Shown: positions 22,225-59,852, counted from the stretch's first letter. The stretch: DNA of 64,000 bases from Ovis canadensis (GCF_042477335.2 NC_091250.1:133521384-133585383), one strand, 5' to 3'. The notes: a model not told the origin generated them from the letters alone. Program-made: numbers and translations.

Positions 22225-25200
22225 ACGGGAGAAGGGATGGCAGCCACTTCAGTATTCTTGCCTTGAGAACCCCATGAAAAGGCAAAATGATAAGATACCA
22301 AAAGAGGAACTCCCCAGGTCATTAGGTGCCCAACACGCTCCTGGAGATCAGTGGAGTAATAACTCCAGAAAGAATGAAGGGATGGAGCCAAAGCAAAAAC
22401 AATACCCAGCTGTGGATGTGACTGGTGATAAAAGCAAGATCCCATGCTGTAAAGAGCAATGTTGCATTGGAGCCTGGAATGTCAGGTCCATGAGTCACGG
22501 CAAATTGGAAGTGGTCAAACAAGGGATGGCAAGGGTGAATGTCGACATTCTAGGAATCAGCAAACTAAAATGGACTGGAATGGGTGAATTTAACTCAGAT
22601 GACCATTATATCTACTACTGCAGGCAGGAATCCCTCAGAAGAAATGGAGTAGCCATCATGGTCAACAGAAGAGTCCGAAATGCAGTACTTGGATGCAATC
22701 TCAAAAACGGCAGAATGATCTCTGTTCGTCTCCAAGGCAAACCATTCAATATCACAGTTATCCAAGTCTATGCCCCAACCAGTAATGCTGAAGAAGCTGA
22801 AGTTGAACGGTTTTATGAAGACCTACAAGACCTTTTAGAACTAACACCCAAAAAAGATGTCCTTTTCATTATAGGGGACTGGAATGCAAAAGTAGGAAGT
22901 CAAGAAACACCTGGAGTAACAGGCAAATTTGGCCTTGGAATGCGGAATGAAGCAGGGCAAAGACTAATAGAGTTTTGCCAAGAAAATGCACTGGTCATAG
23001 CAAACACCCTCTTCCAACAACACAAGAGAAGACTCTACACATGGACATCACCAGATGGTCAACACCGAAATCAGATTGATTATATTCTCTGCAGCAAAAG
23101 ATGGAGAAGCTCTATACAGTCAACAAACACAAGACCAGGAGCTGACTGTGGCTCAGATCATGAACACCTTATTACCAAATTCAGACTCAAATCGAAGAAG
23201 GTAGGGAAAACCGCTAGACCATTCTGGTATGACCTCAATCAAATCCCTTATGATTATACAGTGGAAGTGAGAAATAGATTTAAGGGCCTAGATCTGATAG
23301 ATAGAGTGCCTGATGAACTATGGAATGAGGTTCGTGACATTGTACAGGAGACAGGGATCAAGACCATCCCCATGGGAAAGAAATGCAAAAAAGCAAAATG
23401 GTTGTCTGGAGAGGCCTTACAAATAGCTGTGAAAAGAAGAGAGGCGAAAAGCAAAGGAGACAAGGAAAGATATAAGCATCTGAATGCAGAGTTCTAAAGA
23501 ATAGCAAGAAGAGATAAGAAAGCCTTCAGCAATCAATGCAAAGAAATAGAGGAAAACAACAGAATGGGAAAGACTAGAGATCTCTTCAAGAAAATCAGAG
23601 ATACCAAGGGAACATTTCCTGCAAAGATGGGCTCGATAAAGGACAGAAATGGTCTGGACCTAACAGAAGCAGAAGATATTAAGAAGAGGTGGCAAGAATA
23701 CACAGAAGAACTGTACAAAAAGGATCTTCACGACCCGGATAATCACGATGATGTGATCACTCCTCTAGAGCCAGACATCCTGGAATGTGAAGTCAAGTAG
23801 GCCTTAGAAAGCATCCCTATGAACAAAGCTAGTGGAGGTGATGGAATTCCAGTGGAGCTGTTTCAAATCCTGAAAGATGATGTTGTGAAAGTGCTGCACT
23901 CAATATGCCAGCAAATTTGGAAAACTCAGCAGTGGCCACAGGACTGGAAAAGGTCAGTTTTCACTCCAATTCCAAAGAAAGGCAATGCAAGATAATGTTC
24001 AAAACTTCACAATTGCACTCATCTCACATGCTAGTAAAGTAATGCTCAAAATTCTCCAAGCCAGGCTTCAGCAATACGTGAACCGTGAACTCCCTGATGT
24101 TCAAGCTGGTTTTAGAAAAGGCAGAGGAACCAGAGATCAAATTGCCAACATCCCCTGGATCATTGAAAAAGCAAGAGAGTTCCAGAAAAACATCTATTTC
24201 TGCTTTATTGACTATGCCAAGGTCTTTGACTGTGTGGATCACAATAAACTGTGGAAAATTCTGAAAGAGATGGGAATACCAGACCACCTAACCTGCCTCT
24301 TGAGAAATCTGTATGCAGGTCAGGAAGCAACAGTTAGAAGTGGACATGGAACAACAGACTGGTTCCAAATAGGAAAAGGAGTACGTCAAGGCTGTATATT
24401 GTCACCCTGCTTATTTAACTTCTGTGCAGAGTTCATCATGAGAAAGGCTGGACTGGAAGAAACACAAGCTGGAATCAAGATTGCCAGGAGAAATATCAAT
24501 AACCTCAGATATGTAGATGACACCACCGTTATGGCAGAAAGTGAAGAGGAGCCAAAAAGCCTCTTGATGAAAGTGAAAGAGGAGAGTGAAAAAGTTGGCT
24601 TAAAGCTCAACATTCAGAAAACGAAGATCATGGCATCCAGTCCCATCACTCCATGGAAAGTAGATGGAGAAACAGTAGAAACAGTGTCAGACTTTATTTT
24701 TTGGGGGCTCCAAAATCACTGCAGATGGTGACTGCAGCCATGAAATTAAAAGATGCTTACTCCTTGGAAGGAAAGTTATGACCAACCTAGATAGCATATT
24801 CAAAAGCAGAGACATTACTTTGCCAACAAAGGTCTGTCTAGTCAAGGCTATGGTTTTTCCTGTGGTCATGTATGGATGTGAGAGTTGGACTGTGAAGAAG
24901 GCTGGGTGCCGAAGAATTGATGCTTTTGAACTGTGGTGTTGGAGAAGACTCTTGAGAGTCCCTTGGACTGCAAGGAGATCAGCCCTGGGATTTCTTTGGA
25001 AGGAATGATGCTAAAGCTGAAACTCCAGTACTTTGGCCACCTCATGGGAAGAGTTGACTCATTGGGAAAGACTCTGATGCTGGGAGGGATTGGGGGCAGG
25101 AGGAGAAGGGGACGACTGAGGATGAGATGGCTGGATGGCATCATGGACTGGATGGACGTGAGTCTGAGTGAACTCCGGGAGTTGGTGATGGACAGGGAGG

Positions 25201-25275
25201 CCTGGAGTGCTGCGATTCATGGGGTCGCAAAGAGTCGGACACAACTGAGCGACTGAACTGAACTGAACTGAAGGT
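22225..25275 (+). mobile_element. BovB (RTE-type) LINE, almost complete, disabled
   Basis: BovB moves by reverse transcription from an APE-type endonuclease/RT polyprotein. The endonuclease part is intact from about 22276 to 23494: CIGAWNVRSMSHGKLEVVKQ, FIIGDWNAKVG, NQIDYILCSKRW and a GSDHEHL end. A TAA at 23495 and a TAG at 23798 interrupt the frame, and a frameshift lies near 23985. The RT part (23985-24731) shows FRKGRGTRDQIAN, FIDYAKVFDCVDH, KGVRQGCILSPCLFNFC and YVDD. The C-terminal part is broken again at 24700-25010. The 3' end has the BovB ACTGA/CTGAA tail. Confidence 0.95.
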
Positions 25276-25870
25276 TTTGGGGGCGTTTACTCTCCTGTTC
25301 TCGGGAGGTATGCTCCATGAGAACAGGGATCTTTGTCTTGTGCTGGTGACGGAATGAAACACCAACAGTGCAGAGTGGTTTGAATCTTTATATTTTAACA
25401 CTTGCTTCTTACAGCTGCTTTATTTTATATCCCTTGCACAACAACCTACAGGGCAAGCTGCCAAGCACTGTGATTCAGAGACTATACAGGGCGCAGGCGC
25501 AGGGCGAGATAACCTTTACCTGGACTTATTTCCTGCAGCTAAGACTTTGTTTTGGGGAACTTCCTTATCAACTTGGAATCCGTTTTGTCCCTGGGTCTGT
25601 TCCTTTTGAGGAATCAGAGAAACATCCTTGTGTGCAAGAAATCTTCTTTTCCCACGGAAACAGAGGATTCTTAGCTGAACATCTAGTTTGCAGGAATGTT
25701 CAGCCCTGGTTGAGAGTCTCGTTAGCAAGCACTTCTCAACCTTCCTTAAACCTAGTTCCCTACACTGGGCAGAACATCTCGTTTGCAGGAATGTTCAGCC
25801 CTGGCTGAGAGTCTCGTTGGCAAGCACTTTCCCACCTTCCTTATCCCTCGTTCCCTGCAGTTTTGTTTCA
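25276..25870 (-). mobile_element. Candidate solo LTR with a 95 bp internal duplication
   Basis: Non-LINE sequence of LTR-like layout when read on the minus strand. A 95 bp repeat (25772-25860 and 25677-25771) would be U3 enhancer copies; a TATA-like GATATAAAATAAAG follows at 25414-25433; then a region with a CTGTTCTCATGGAGC segment that could be R-U5. No internal retroviral genes are present. I cannot name the family; a non-retroviral repeat is possible. Confidence 0.4.
25677..25860. repeat. 95 bp direct tandem duplication
   Basis: GAACATCTAGTTTGCAGGAA at 25677 recurs as GAACATCTCGTTTGCAGGAA at 25772. The following bases up to TTCCCT(A/G)CA match with about ten differences. Confidence 0.9.
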
Positions 25871-25873
25871 TGA

Positions 25874-25913
25874 TGTCAGGCACAGAGTAGGTGCTCAATA
25901 CTTGTTGAATCAA
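25874..25913 (+). repeat. MIR/L2 3'-end remnant
   Basis: GGCACAGAGTAGGTGCTCAA followed by TACTTGTTGAAT is the familiar end of MIR/L2 family repeats. Confidence 0.55.
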
Positions 25914-26273
25914 CAAGAACAAGGAAGCACCTTACAAGCAGTTGGAGAGAAAAGGGACGTTACAAAGAGAAGAGAGCCGCAAATTTCTTGGCCAAAACAA
26001 CACAAGCTGCAAGGCAATGAAAAAAAAGCCCTGCAGCAGTAAAAGAAAAAACGCCGTCAACCTGGAATCGTGCGTGCAGCGGAGCGCGCCCCAGACTAAC
26101 GAGGGTGGGATGGAGCCGCTGCAGACAAAAGCTGAGGGGATTCGTCACCAGCAGTTTTACGGTTTAAGAAATGTTACAGAACTTCTTCAGAAGTAAATTA
26201 GAATTTAACAACTAATATTTGGAAAATTTCCACATATTTGGAAATTAGCCATCAGACATCTAAATAGTCCATG

Positions 26274-26407
26274 CTGCTGCTGCTGCTAAGTCACTTCAGT
26301 CGTGTCCGACTCTGTGCGACCCCACAGACGGCAGCCCACCAGGCTCCTCCATCCCTGGGATTCTCCAGGCAAGAACACTGGAGTGGGTTGCCATTGCTTT
26401 CTCCAAC
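26274..26407 (-). mobile_element. Bov-A2-type SINE with 8 bp target duplication
   Basis: GCTAAGTCACTTCAGTCGTG, TCTGTGCGACCCCACAGACG and GGAGTGGGTTGCCATTGC are antisense Bov-A2. AGTCCATG flanks it at 26266-26273 and 26408-26415. It starts with a CTG run. Confidence 0.85.
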
Positions 26408-26571
26408 AGTCCATGGGTCACGTAAAAAATCACAAGGGAAACTAAAATATTTTTAACTGCATGAAAATTAAAACATTAAAATGTAGGAATGTTTATGTTA
26501 GAAATAAAAGGTTCCACAGCAGTAGTCTTCCCCTTAAGAAGCTAGAAAAAGAATAATCAAATCCAAAATAG

Positions 26572-27163
26572 ACTTTATTTTCTTGGGCTCCAAACACAGT
26601 GTGGATGGTGACCACAGCCATGAAATTAAAAGACGCTTGTTCTTTGAGAAAGCTGTGACAAACCTAGACAGAGTATTAAAAACCAGAGGCGATCACTTTG
26701 CGAACAAAGGTCCCTCTAGTCAAAGCTATGGCTTTTCCAGCAGTCATGTATGGATGTGAGAGTTGGACCATAAAGAAGACTGAGCACCAAAGAATGGATG
26801 CTTTTGAACTGTGGTGTTGGGGAAGACTCTCGAGAGTCCCTTAGACTGCAAGGAGATCCAACCAGTCCATCCTAAAGGAGATCAGTCCTGAATATTCATT
26901 GGAAGGACTGATGCTAAATCCGAAGCTCCAATACTTTGCCCACCTGATGCAAAGAGCTGACTCACTGGAAAAGACCCTGATGCTGGGAAAGATTGAAGGT
27001 GGGAGGAGAAGGGGACGACAGAGGATGAGATGGTTGGATGGCATCACTTACTCAATGGACATGAGTTTGATCAAACTCCAAGAGACTGTGAAGGGCAGGC
27101 TGCGTGCTGCAGTCCACGGGGCTGCAAAGAGTCGGACACGACTGCGCGACTGAACAACAAACA
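26572..27163 (+). mobile_element. BovB 3'-end fragment, inserted in L1
   Basis: 5'-truncated BovB beginning TTTATTTTCTTGGGCTCCAA and ending at GACTGCGCGACTGAACAACA. The encoded C-terminal signature (YGCESWTIKKTE, then [14 protein letters not shown]) is clear but frame-broken, including a TAG near 26842. It splits the L1 described at 26185-28190. Confidence 0.9.
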
Positions 27164-28176
27164 AACTAAGCAGGAGGAAGGAGACAATTAAGAGCGGAAA
27201 TCAATTGAAAACAGTCAAACAATGGGAGGCAAAAATCCGAAATGTGCGTTGTGAGGTCTATAAAATTGAAATTCTGATTGATAGAAAGCCGACTGCGGCT
27301 GAACGGATCAAGGAGCAGTTAAGGAGAGACGAGTGACCCGGAAGGAAGAGGGAGGGCAGCACCTCGAGACGTGTCCTGCCGGCGTCACAGATAGTGGAGC
27401 ACAGTGCAGGTGCCAGGCTCAGGGAAGCCCCAAGCAGACCAAATCCAGCAGCTCAGAAAAAACGACACCCCACGTGGGATTCATCCAGGAAGGCAAGTTT
27501 TGTTTAACCATTCAAAGAATGTAATTCTCCGTATCAACAAAATAAAGAAGAAAAATCACATGGTAATTTCCTTAGACAAAAAAAAAAAGAACATTTGACA
27601 AAATTCATCAATTCACGATGATACTCAGGAGACTCCCTCAACCTGATAAGGAACACCCAGGGAAACCCGCAGAAACAGCAAACTTCTTAACAGTGAAAGG
27701 TGACACTTTCTGCCCAAGAATGGAGACAAGGCCACGATGTGCCCCCTCCTGCTGTAACCATGAGCTGGAGGCTCTGGCTGGTACAAGAAGGAAAGGAAAA
27801 GAGACACAAGACATGGACATTGGGAAGAAAGAAGTAAACTGTCTCTATTTACAGATGATACAATTGTGTACATAGAATAGGTCTTAAAATTCACCAGGGA
27901 GTAAGACTAGTGAGGGACTTTAGCAAGGTCACAGGCTACATGGTCTACATACAAAATCACTGTGTCTGTTACCACGTTGGAACTCCTGGAAAGGGAAATT
28001 TAAAGATTAAGCAAACAATAGCATTACAAATCTTGAGGTAATTAGGGTAAATAAAATATGTCCAAGGAATGTACGCTAAAAACTGAAAAATGTGAGTGAG
28101 GAAGATCGAGGAAATCTGAGTGAGTGGTGAGACACGTGTCGTGGACGGCAAGACTCAGAACTGTTGACTTTGAGTT

Positions 28177-28330
28177 CTGTTATGGACTAAATCAGGCCCC
28201 CCTCCCTCAAACAGTAATCTCCCTCCCTCTCTGTTTGGAGGCAGTTGAGTGAGGTCACCAGGGTGCGAGGGTGGGACCCCGATGCTGTAGGACCGGCGTC
28301 CTCCTGAGTGGACAGGGGGAGCAGGTGCTG
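28177..28330 (+). repeat. Possible old LTR fragment
   Basis: TTATGGACTAAATCAGGCCC, then TTTGGAGGCAGTTGAGTGAGGT and GTAGGACCGGCGTCCTCCTG, recall the ancient mammalian LTR pattern of TATGGACTGAATTGTGTCCC with a later TTAGTGTCCTTAT part. The family is not resolved. Confidence 0.3.
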
Positions 28331-28436
28331 GACAGGGCCTCCCCAGGATCCAGCTGCCGGCACCTTGTTCCCGGACCTGTGGCCTCCGGGGTCACAGGAA
28401 TATCCCCACATCTCAAGTAGACAGAGGCCGTCCTCA

Positions 28437-28660
28437 AGTTGGTCTAGAGATTCTACGCAATTCCAGTTTAAACCCCACAGACTGGTTTTTTCCCGGAAGA
28501 CCCTTATGAGCTGATTCTAAAACGAAATCTAAAAAACCTAGAAAATGAGTCAACAAAAGGGGCCCACACCCCCTGGTTTCAAGGTTTCTGGGGCACCTGG
28601 ACACAACAACTCTACTTCCAGGCGTCTACCCAGGAGGAATGAAGACATGTCCGGAGTCAT
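28437..28660 (+). repeat. L1 3' ORF2/UTR remnant
   Basis: TAGAGATTCTACGCAATTCC, GAGCTGATTCTAAAACGAAA and CAACTCTACTTCCAGGCGTC follow degraded L1 consensus in order. Probably the continuation of the L1 at 26185-28190. Confidence 0.5.
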
Positions 28661-28830
28661 GGGTATCAGCCGTCCTGGGTACCAACTGTCCTGGGAACCG
28701 CCTGCATGTCTGTGGCGGGCAGACAGCCAGGCTGGGTGTGTGTGGAAAAGCAGGGCTGCAGGAACCATGAGTGTTTCTGGGTGGGACTTAGACCCAGAGC
28801 TCAGTCTGTGATTCGTTTTGAGTGGCGGTG

Positions 28831-30544
28831 AAACTCAACCTCAGTCGTGAAGACAGGCGCGGCAGCTGCGCGGGGCAAGTAGAGTCTGGGGGGGCCGGGG
28901 TGCTGGCCACCTGGGCCTGCTAGCTGAGGTGTCGACTCAGGACCCACGCTCCCACACATGCCACGCTCACAGCTGAACAAGCCCATGGCCAGCAGCGCAC
29001 CCGGCACGCACGGGCGGTGGGCGCCGAGCCTGACGAGGGTGTGGGGCCCATGCTGGCCAGCTGCCTGCCTAGCAAACGCTGACACACAACCAGCAACCCC
29101 GCATCCTCCCGCAGAGCACAAGTGCACACTCAGCAAACGTCGTGCCCGAGAATGCTCATGGCCGGTTTACCTGGAAGCGACCGATGTCGACCGGTGTGCA
29201 GACAGGAAGTCACTCTCACGCACCAGTGGGCACCACGGGCAGCGAAAAGGGTGAGCTGCCCTGCCTGTGGGTGGGCCACCAGGGCTCCGACAGTGGGGCT
29301 CTGTGTGCACCATGCCTGAGTGGCCTGGCAGAGCCACTCTTACCAAGAAACAGGGTTGCCCAGGACACTGGCCTGGGAAGGTCTTGGGGACAGCCCAGAG
29401 GGCTGGACTGGCTTGCAGGCCACGTGCACAGACGCGTGGCCGAAATCCATCTCCTCCACGTGCTCTTAAGATCTACTTCCATAGAGAGCAAAGAGCAAGA
29501 AAGCAGGCAGAGATGGGGGCGAGGCCAGCAGAGACCCCCACTGTCCCCCTCCCTGGGTATGGATGGCAGGCAAAGAACCCATCAGCCCACTACAGCTCTC
29601 CCCAAGTGCCTGCACAGCAGCGAGCCCACGCGTGTGCCAGACCTGACGGGTGGTGTGTGGGCGCAGGGCCCGGGGAGACCCCACTTAAATAGTGCTCTAT
29701 CCTTGGCTGGTCCCAACTAAGCAGAGCACAGTCACATCCTGGAGGCCACGCTCCCCTTGGGACGTGGGCCCAGGGCACAGAGGTCAGTGTGGACAGCTGG
29801 CAAGGAAGCAGAGAGCCAGACCGAGGCTTGAAGCTAGAGTAGCCAGCACCAGCAAGGAGCCCAGGCGGGCTGAGGGCCAGGGCAGTGCCGTGGCGAGTCC
29901 AGAAAGGAGGCGGCCAGAGAACATGGCGGAGAACAGGCTGAGGAGGCAGTCAGCAGAGGCCACGGAGCCCACCCTGGTCCTCACAGGAGGCGTCTGCAGG
30001 ACGGCAGGGATGGAGTGAGTGGACCAGAGCTCGCCCGGGCTGGGCACTGGGGACTTGGTGGGCCAGGCGGCCCAGGCAGCGCGCCCTGCCTTCACCAGGC
30101 CAGGGTGGCCTCAGCTGCTTCCAAGCCCTCTTTGGCCACCGTGACAGAAACTGTGCCGACTAAGAAAAGGAATTTGTCCAAGGGAGCTGGGCACTCCTGG
30201 ACTGCGGGGGCCAGAGTGGTGGGCAGAGGGGCCCACGTGGCCCCTGAGTTCGAACCCTAACCGCCCAAGGCACCATTCCTGCTGACGGTCAGCAGGCAGG
30301 GATGCACACCCCCATTCCCGCTCGGGAGGCGGCTCCTCAAGATGTCTCCAAGGATCCCAGGAGACCCCCAGTGTCGGGAGTTGCTTGGGATGCCACGAGG
30401 CTGAGGGGCCCCTGGAGCAGGGCGCGGTCCTGAGTGTTCTAGGGCGTCCGGGGGCCCACCCTGGACCGACGGGCAGGTGGCAGACACCCCCCGGGGGGGT
30501 CCGACGTGCCGCCGCCGCACACAGAAGCAGAGACACCTTTACTG
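28831..30544. other. Intergenic between UVSSA and MAEA, nothing recognised
   Basis: GC-rich unique sequence 3' of MAEA. Faint L1-like bases occur at 29100-29160. No exon with a convincing protein match was found on either strand. Confidence 0.5.
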
Positions 30545-31313
30545 GCGAGCCTTACGTTCACAGTTTATTAGCTGATCAACCTCAACATGCAAAAATAAGC
30601 GCTGAGTACAAACCTCTACCGTACGGTTTCATGTGAACTACAACAGTTCGTCCGATTTGAAAAGTCATTGGTGGTTACTTCAACTGAACTACTGGCTTCT
30701 GTAATGAATAGTGTTTAGAGCTAGAGTCACTGAGCCGTCGGCAAGGCCTCTGCAGACACCGGTCCAGTGGGTTTCCACGAGATACATTCTCAGGCAGGAG
30801 ACGAGGCGGCAGGAGTGGCGTGACACTGAGCCTACAGGGCTGAACGCGGGCCCTCGGGTGCGGCCTCGGGCGGGCGGCGGTCCTGGAGGCCAGCGCCGCC
30901 TGCAGCCGCGGTGCCGGCGTCTTGGCAGCAGCTCCAGAGGAGTGACAGGGTCCCTCGTGGCACCAAGTCACCACAGGTCAGCCTGGCGTGGCCACTGCCG
31001 CTCCCGGGCCATGGCCGAGGACCAGTCCGCCCGGCGGCTCCTTGTCAGCAGAAGGGCAGGGGCTGTGAGAACACGCGGAAGGAATCCGTTCCTGTTGTGA
31101 AAGGTTCCAGCCTCCCTCCGCGTGGTCAGTCTGTAAAGAAGCTTCTCTGAAAGCTGAAGCACTTCAGAAGCATCAACAGCTGACGTGTTTCAAACCCGAG
31201 TCCGCGCGTGTTCAGTCTCTCCTCTTCCCAGGAGTGTTGTCGTTGCTCAGATCTTTGGTCGCAGAAACAGAAAGGCAGGTCGGCGGGGCCTGAGGCCGCT
31301 CCGCGAAGTGGCC
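30545..31313 (-). other. MAEA: MAEA 3' UTR
   Basis: Sequence from the TAG stop at 31314-31316 to the predicted cleavage area just after an AATAAA at 30569-30564. It is about 770 bases long with no interrupting repeat. Confidence 0.7.
30564..30569 (-). terminator. MAEA: MAEA poly(A) signal AATAAA
   Basis: Plus-strand TTTATT gives AATAAA on the minus strand, about 745 bases after the MAEA stop codon. It is the best canonical signal in the UTR; cleavage would be at about 30540-30552. Confidence 0.7.
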
Positions 31314-57054
<25,741 letters not shown>

Positions 57055-57902
57055 CTTGGCTCGGCCAAAACATCAGGGGCGGCGGGGAAGCGCGGCGCGC
57101 GGCACGCCGGGTAGTGACGTCGAGGGGCGCGGCGGGCCGGCGCCCGCACCCAGCGCCTCCGCTCGCCGTCCGGCGGCCGAGGAAGAAGGCGCGGCCACCG
57201 GCCCACCCAATCCCCGCCCGCCCTTCTCCCCTCCAGCCAATCAACGGGAAGCCCGGCTGGGCGGGGTCCCTCCTTGAACCTGAGGCGGGGTGGGGCCGGC
57301 GGCTCTGTGCGCGGAGCTCCCGGGTTGCCGGCGGCCCTGCGCCCGGCGCTGGCGGTCGGGGGCTCCCGCGGGGTGGGGGAGCGCGCTCCCGCGAGCAGCG
57401 CGGCCGTGGCGGTCACTGGGCTCCCGCGGGCCGGCCTCCAGCTAGCGAGCCCGCTGTGCCAGGACGTCTGCAGGCTCCCAGCGCCTGTCCGTGGGCTGCT
57501 CTCCGCAGAGGGGCGCGGCTGCAGCCCACAGCGGCGGCCCAGGCACCCGCGTTGGGGAGGGGAGGTGGCGGTTCTGAACTCGGCAAGGAAAGAGGCCGCC
57601 GCAGTGTACAAAGGCCCGGTGCGGGCAGAGCCTCCGGCGTCCCTGGCTCCCACACCGACTCAAGTTGCCTTTCAAACCGCTCCATATACTTAGCCCCTTT
57701 TAGTCCTTGCAAAAATAGAAATTAAATTAGGTTTCACTAGTTAGAAGACTTTCAAATTAAGCCAAATTTCACACTCTTTTTAAATGATTCTTTTAAAGAA
57801 ACATTAGCGTTAAAAACCCATGCACCTGAGGCGGCACAAGAAATCCACTGTTGCGGGGGGCACGCCGTCTGGACCCTCTACAGACATCTTCACCAGCCTC
57901 GC

Positions 57903-57941
57903 CACACACGCACACGCACGCACGCACGCACGCACACACGT
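57903..57941. repeat. (CACG)n/(CA)n microsatellite
   Basis: Alternating CACG and CACA units. Confidence 0.9.
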
Positions 57942-58059
57942 CAGCCTGAGTAAATACATCAGGGCTTTCAGAGTCTTCGCAGCTAAAGGCTAACTAACGA
58001 AGCCTCTGTCAGCTGTAATAGGATGACAGCCAGTTTTTTTCACCAGGAAACGAGAAATT

Positions 58060-58230
58060 AAGTGAAAGCCGCTCAGTCGTGTCCGCCTCTTTGCGACCCC
58101 ATGGACTGTGTATGGAATTCTCTAGGCCAGAATACTGGAGTGGGTAGCCTTTCCCTTCTCCAGGGGATCTTCCCACCCAGGGATCGAATCCAGGTCTCCC
58201 GCATTGCAGGCAGATTCTTTACCAGCTGAA
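58060..58230 (-). mobile_element. Bov-tA SINE, antisense
   Basis: AGTGAAAGCCGCTCAGTCGT, ATGGACTGTGTATGGAATTC, GCAGGCAGATTCTTTACCAG. Confidence 0.88.
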
Positions 58231-58261
58231 TAAAAAGATCTGTAATTTAATAATATCTTAA

Positions 58262-58400
58262 TTTTTTACGTGGGCAACACATTTCACCAAAGAAGGCACA
58301 CGAACAGCTGAAGAACAAATGAAAAGACCCTCAACACCATTAGCCACAAAGACAGACCACTTCAAGCGCCAGATTAGCTATGACCAACACCGTGGAGGGA
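58262..58400 (+). repeat. L1 fragment
   Basis: GGCAACACATTTCACCAAAG, ATGAAAAGACCCTCAACACC and GATTAGCTATGACCAACACC follow the L1 3' sequence order. Confidence 0.6.
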
Positions 58401-58856
58401 CCAGAGTTCAGAACGCACAGAGAGGGGCCCACCACAGGCAAATCCGGAGCACAAGCCCCGGGAGCTCGTTTTCTAGGGAAAAAATCTGGGTGGGGCTCTG
58501 AGAGCCAGAGTCCACTGGAGGGGCGAAGCACAGAACCTTCCAAATTAGCTGGGCTGCTGGGGGCAGGGGCAGAGGGAAGTTTTCTTCTTCCTGCCAGAAA
58601 GCAGGTAGAAGTCTCTTCCAGTCAGGGAAATTGACACGCGAGGAGGGTATGAGAGCGCCTCCTACCGGCCTGCCTTAACTCCAAAGGCTAGCTGACTATT
58701 CCTTAATGAATTCCACATTTTCCCCTTTCGATCAACATCTTTCCTTGAAAGCATCACTGATCAAGAATCAGGGTCTTCCCACGTAGCAGACTGCCAGTGG
58801 CTTGTGGGAAAGGCTACCCACTCCAGTATTCTGGCCTGGAGACCTCCACAGACTAT

Positions 58857-59462
58857 AAGTCAGTTCAGTTCAGTTCAGTCGCTCAGTCGTGTCCGACTCT
58901 TCGCCACCCCATGAATCGCAGCACGCCAGGCCTCCGGTCCATCACCATCTCCCGGAGTTCACTCAGACTCACGTCCATCAAGTCCGTGATGCCATCCAGC
59001 CATCTCATCCTCGGTCGTCCCCTTCTCCTCCTGCCCCCAATCCCTCCCAGCATCAGAGTCTTTTCCAGTGAGTCAACTCTTCGCATGAGGTGGCCAAAGT
59101 ACTGGAGTTTCAGCTTTAGCATCATTCCTTCCAAAGAAATCTCAGGGCTGATCTCGTTCAGGATGGACTGGTTGGATCTCCTTGCAGTCCAAGGGACTCT
59201 CAAGAGCCTTCTCCAACACCACAGTTCAAACGCATCAATTCTTCGGCGCTCAGCCTTCTTCACAGTCCAACTCTCACATCCATACATGACCACAGGAAAA
59301 ACCATAACCTTGACTAGACGGACCTTAGTCGGCAAAGTAATGTCTCTGCTTTTGAATATACTATCTAGGTTGGTCATAACTTTTCTTCCAAGGAGTAAGC
59401 GTCTTTTAATTTCATGGCTGCAGTCACCAGCTGCAGTGATTTTGGAGCCCAAAAATAAGTCC
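58857..59462 (-). mobile_element. BovB 3'-end fragment, antisense
   Basis: Starts with the reversed tail AGTTCAGTTCAGTTCAGTCG and runs to CAGTGATTTTGGAGCCCAAA. On the minus strand it keeps one frame of about 200 codons (SHEIKRRLLLGRKVMTNLDS through [20 protein letters not shown]), i.e. the BovB C-terminal region without a stop. 5'-truncated, so not active. Confidence 0.95.
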
Positions 59463-59507
59463 AAGGGGTCGCAAAGTGTTGGGCACAACTGAGCCAATTT
59501 CACTCAC

Positions 59508-59597
59508 TTCCCTTTGCAGGATCTTAGTTCCCCCACCAGGGATGAAACCCAGGCCTCCTCTGGAGTCTTAAGCACTAGACCACCGGGGAAGTGCCAG
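59508..59597 (-). repeat. CHR-type tRNA SINE fragment, antisense
   Basis: GATCTTAGTTCCCCCACCAG, GATGAAACCCAGGCCTCCTC, CACTAGACCACCGGGGAAGT. Confidence 0.7.
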
Positions 59598-59852
59598 CTC
59601 ACCCCCTCTTCTCATGATGCCCCATCTCTGGGGCTCCGCCTCCAAGTGCCTCCAGATCCAGCAGGTGGGATGTCAGAATAAGACTCCAGGAACACAAAAG
59701 CCCAGAGATTTGCATGGCAGAGACGATGTGTGAATCCCCCCCAATCTGTCTGGGGGAATTCATTCTGAGAATTCTTGTATTTGAAGATAAAGCTGCATTT
59801 TAATTACTTGGCCCATTTTGAATAACCTTTATTAGTATAAAAAAAGTTACCT

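Larger units (their letters stand above)
26185..28190 (+). mobile_element. Old L1 ORF2 remnant interrupted by Bov-A2 and BovB
   Basis: L1-like blocks resume on either side of two younger insertions: TTGGAAAATTTCCACATATT before 26266, CATGGGTCACG...AATCACAAGGGAAAC after 26408, GAATAATCAAATCC near 26550, and AAGAGCGGAAATCAATTGAA after 27190. Later parts keep an L1 ORF2-like peptide trace (RINKIKKKNHMVISLD near 27530) and a CTATTTACAGATGATACAAT segment near 27845 that corresponds to the RT Asp-Asp region. Many stops and deletions; not functional. The stretch 25940-26185 may belong to the same family. Confidence 0.75.

Noticed and set aside
25368-25873. Plus-strand frames with the repeat VCRNVQPWLRVSLAST
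   Set aside because: Created by the 95 bp duplication in the LTR-like element; no evidence of coding.
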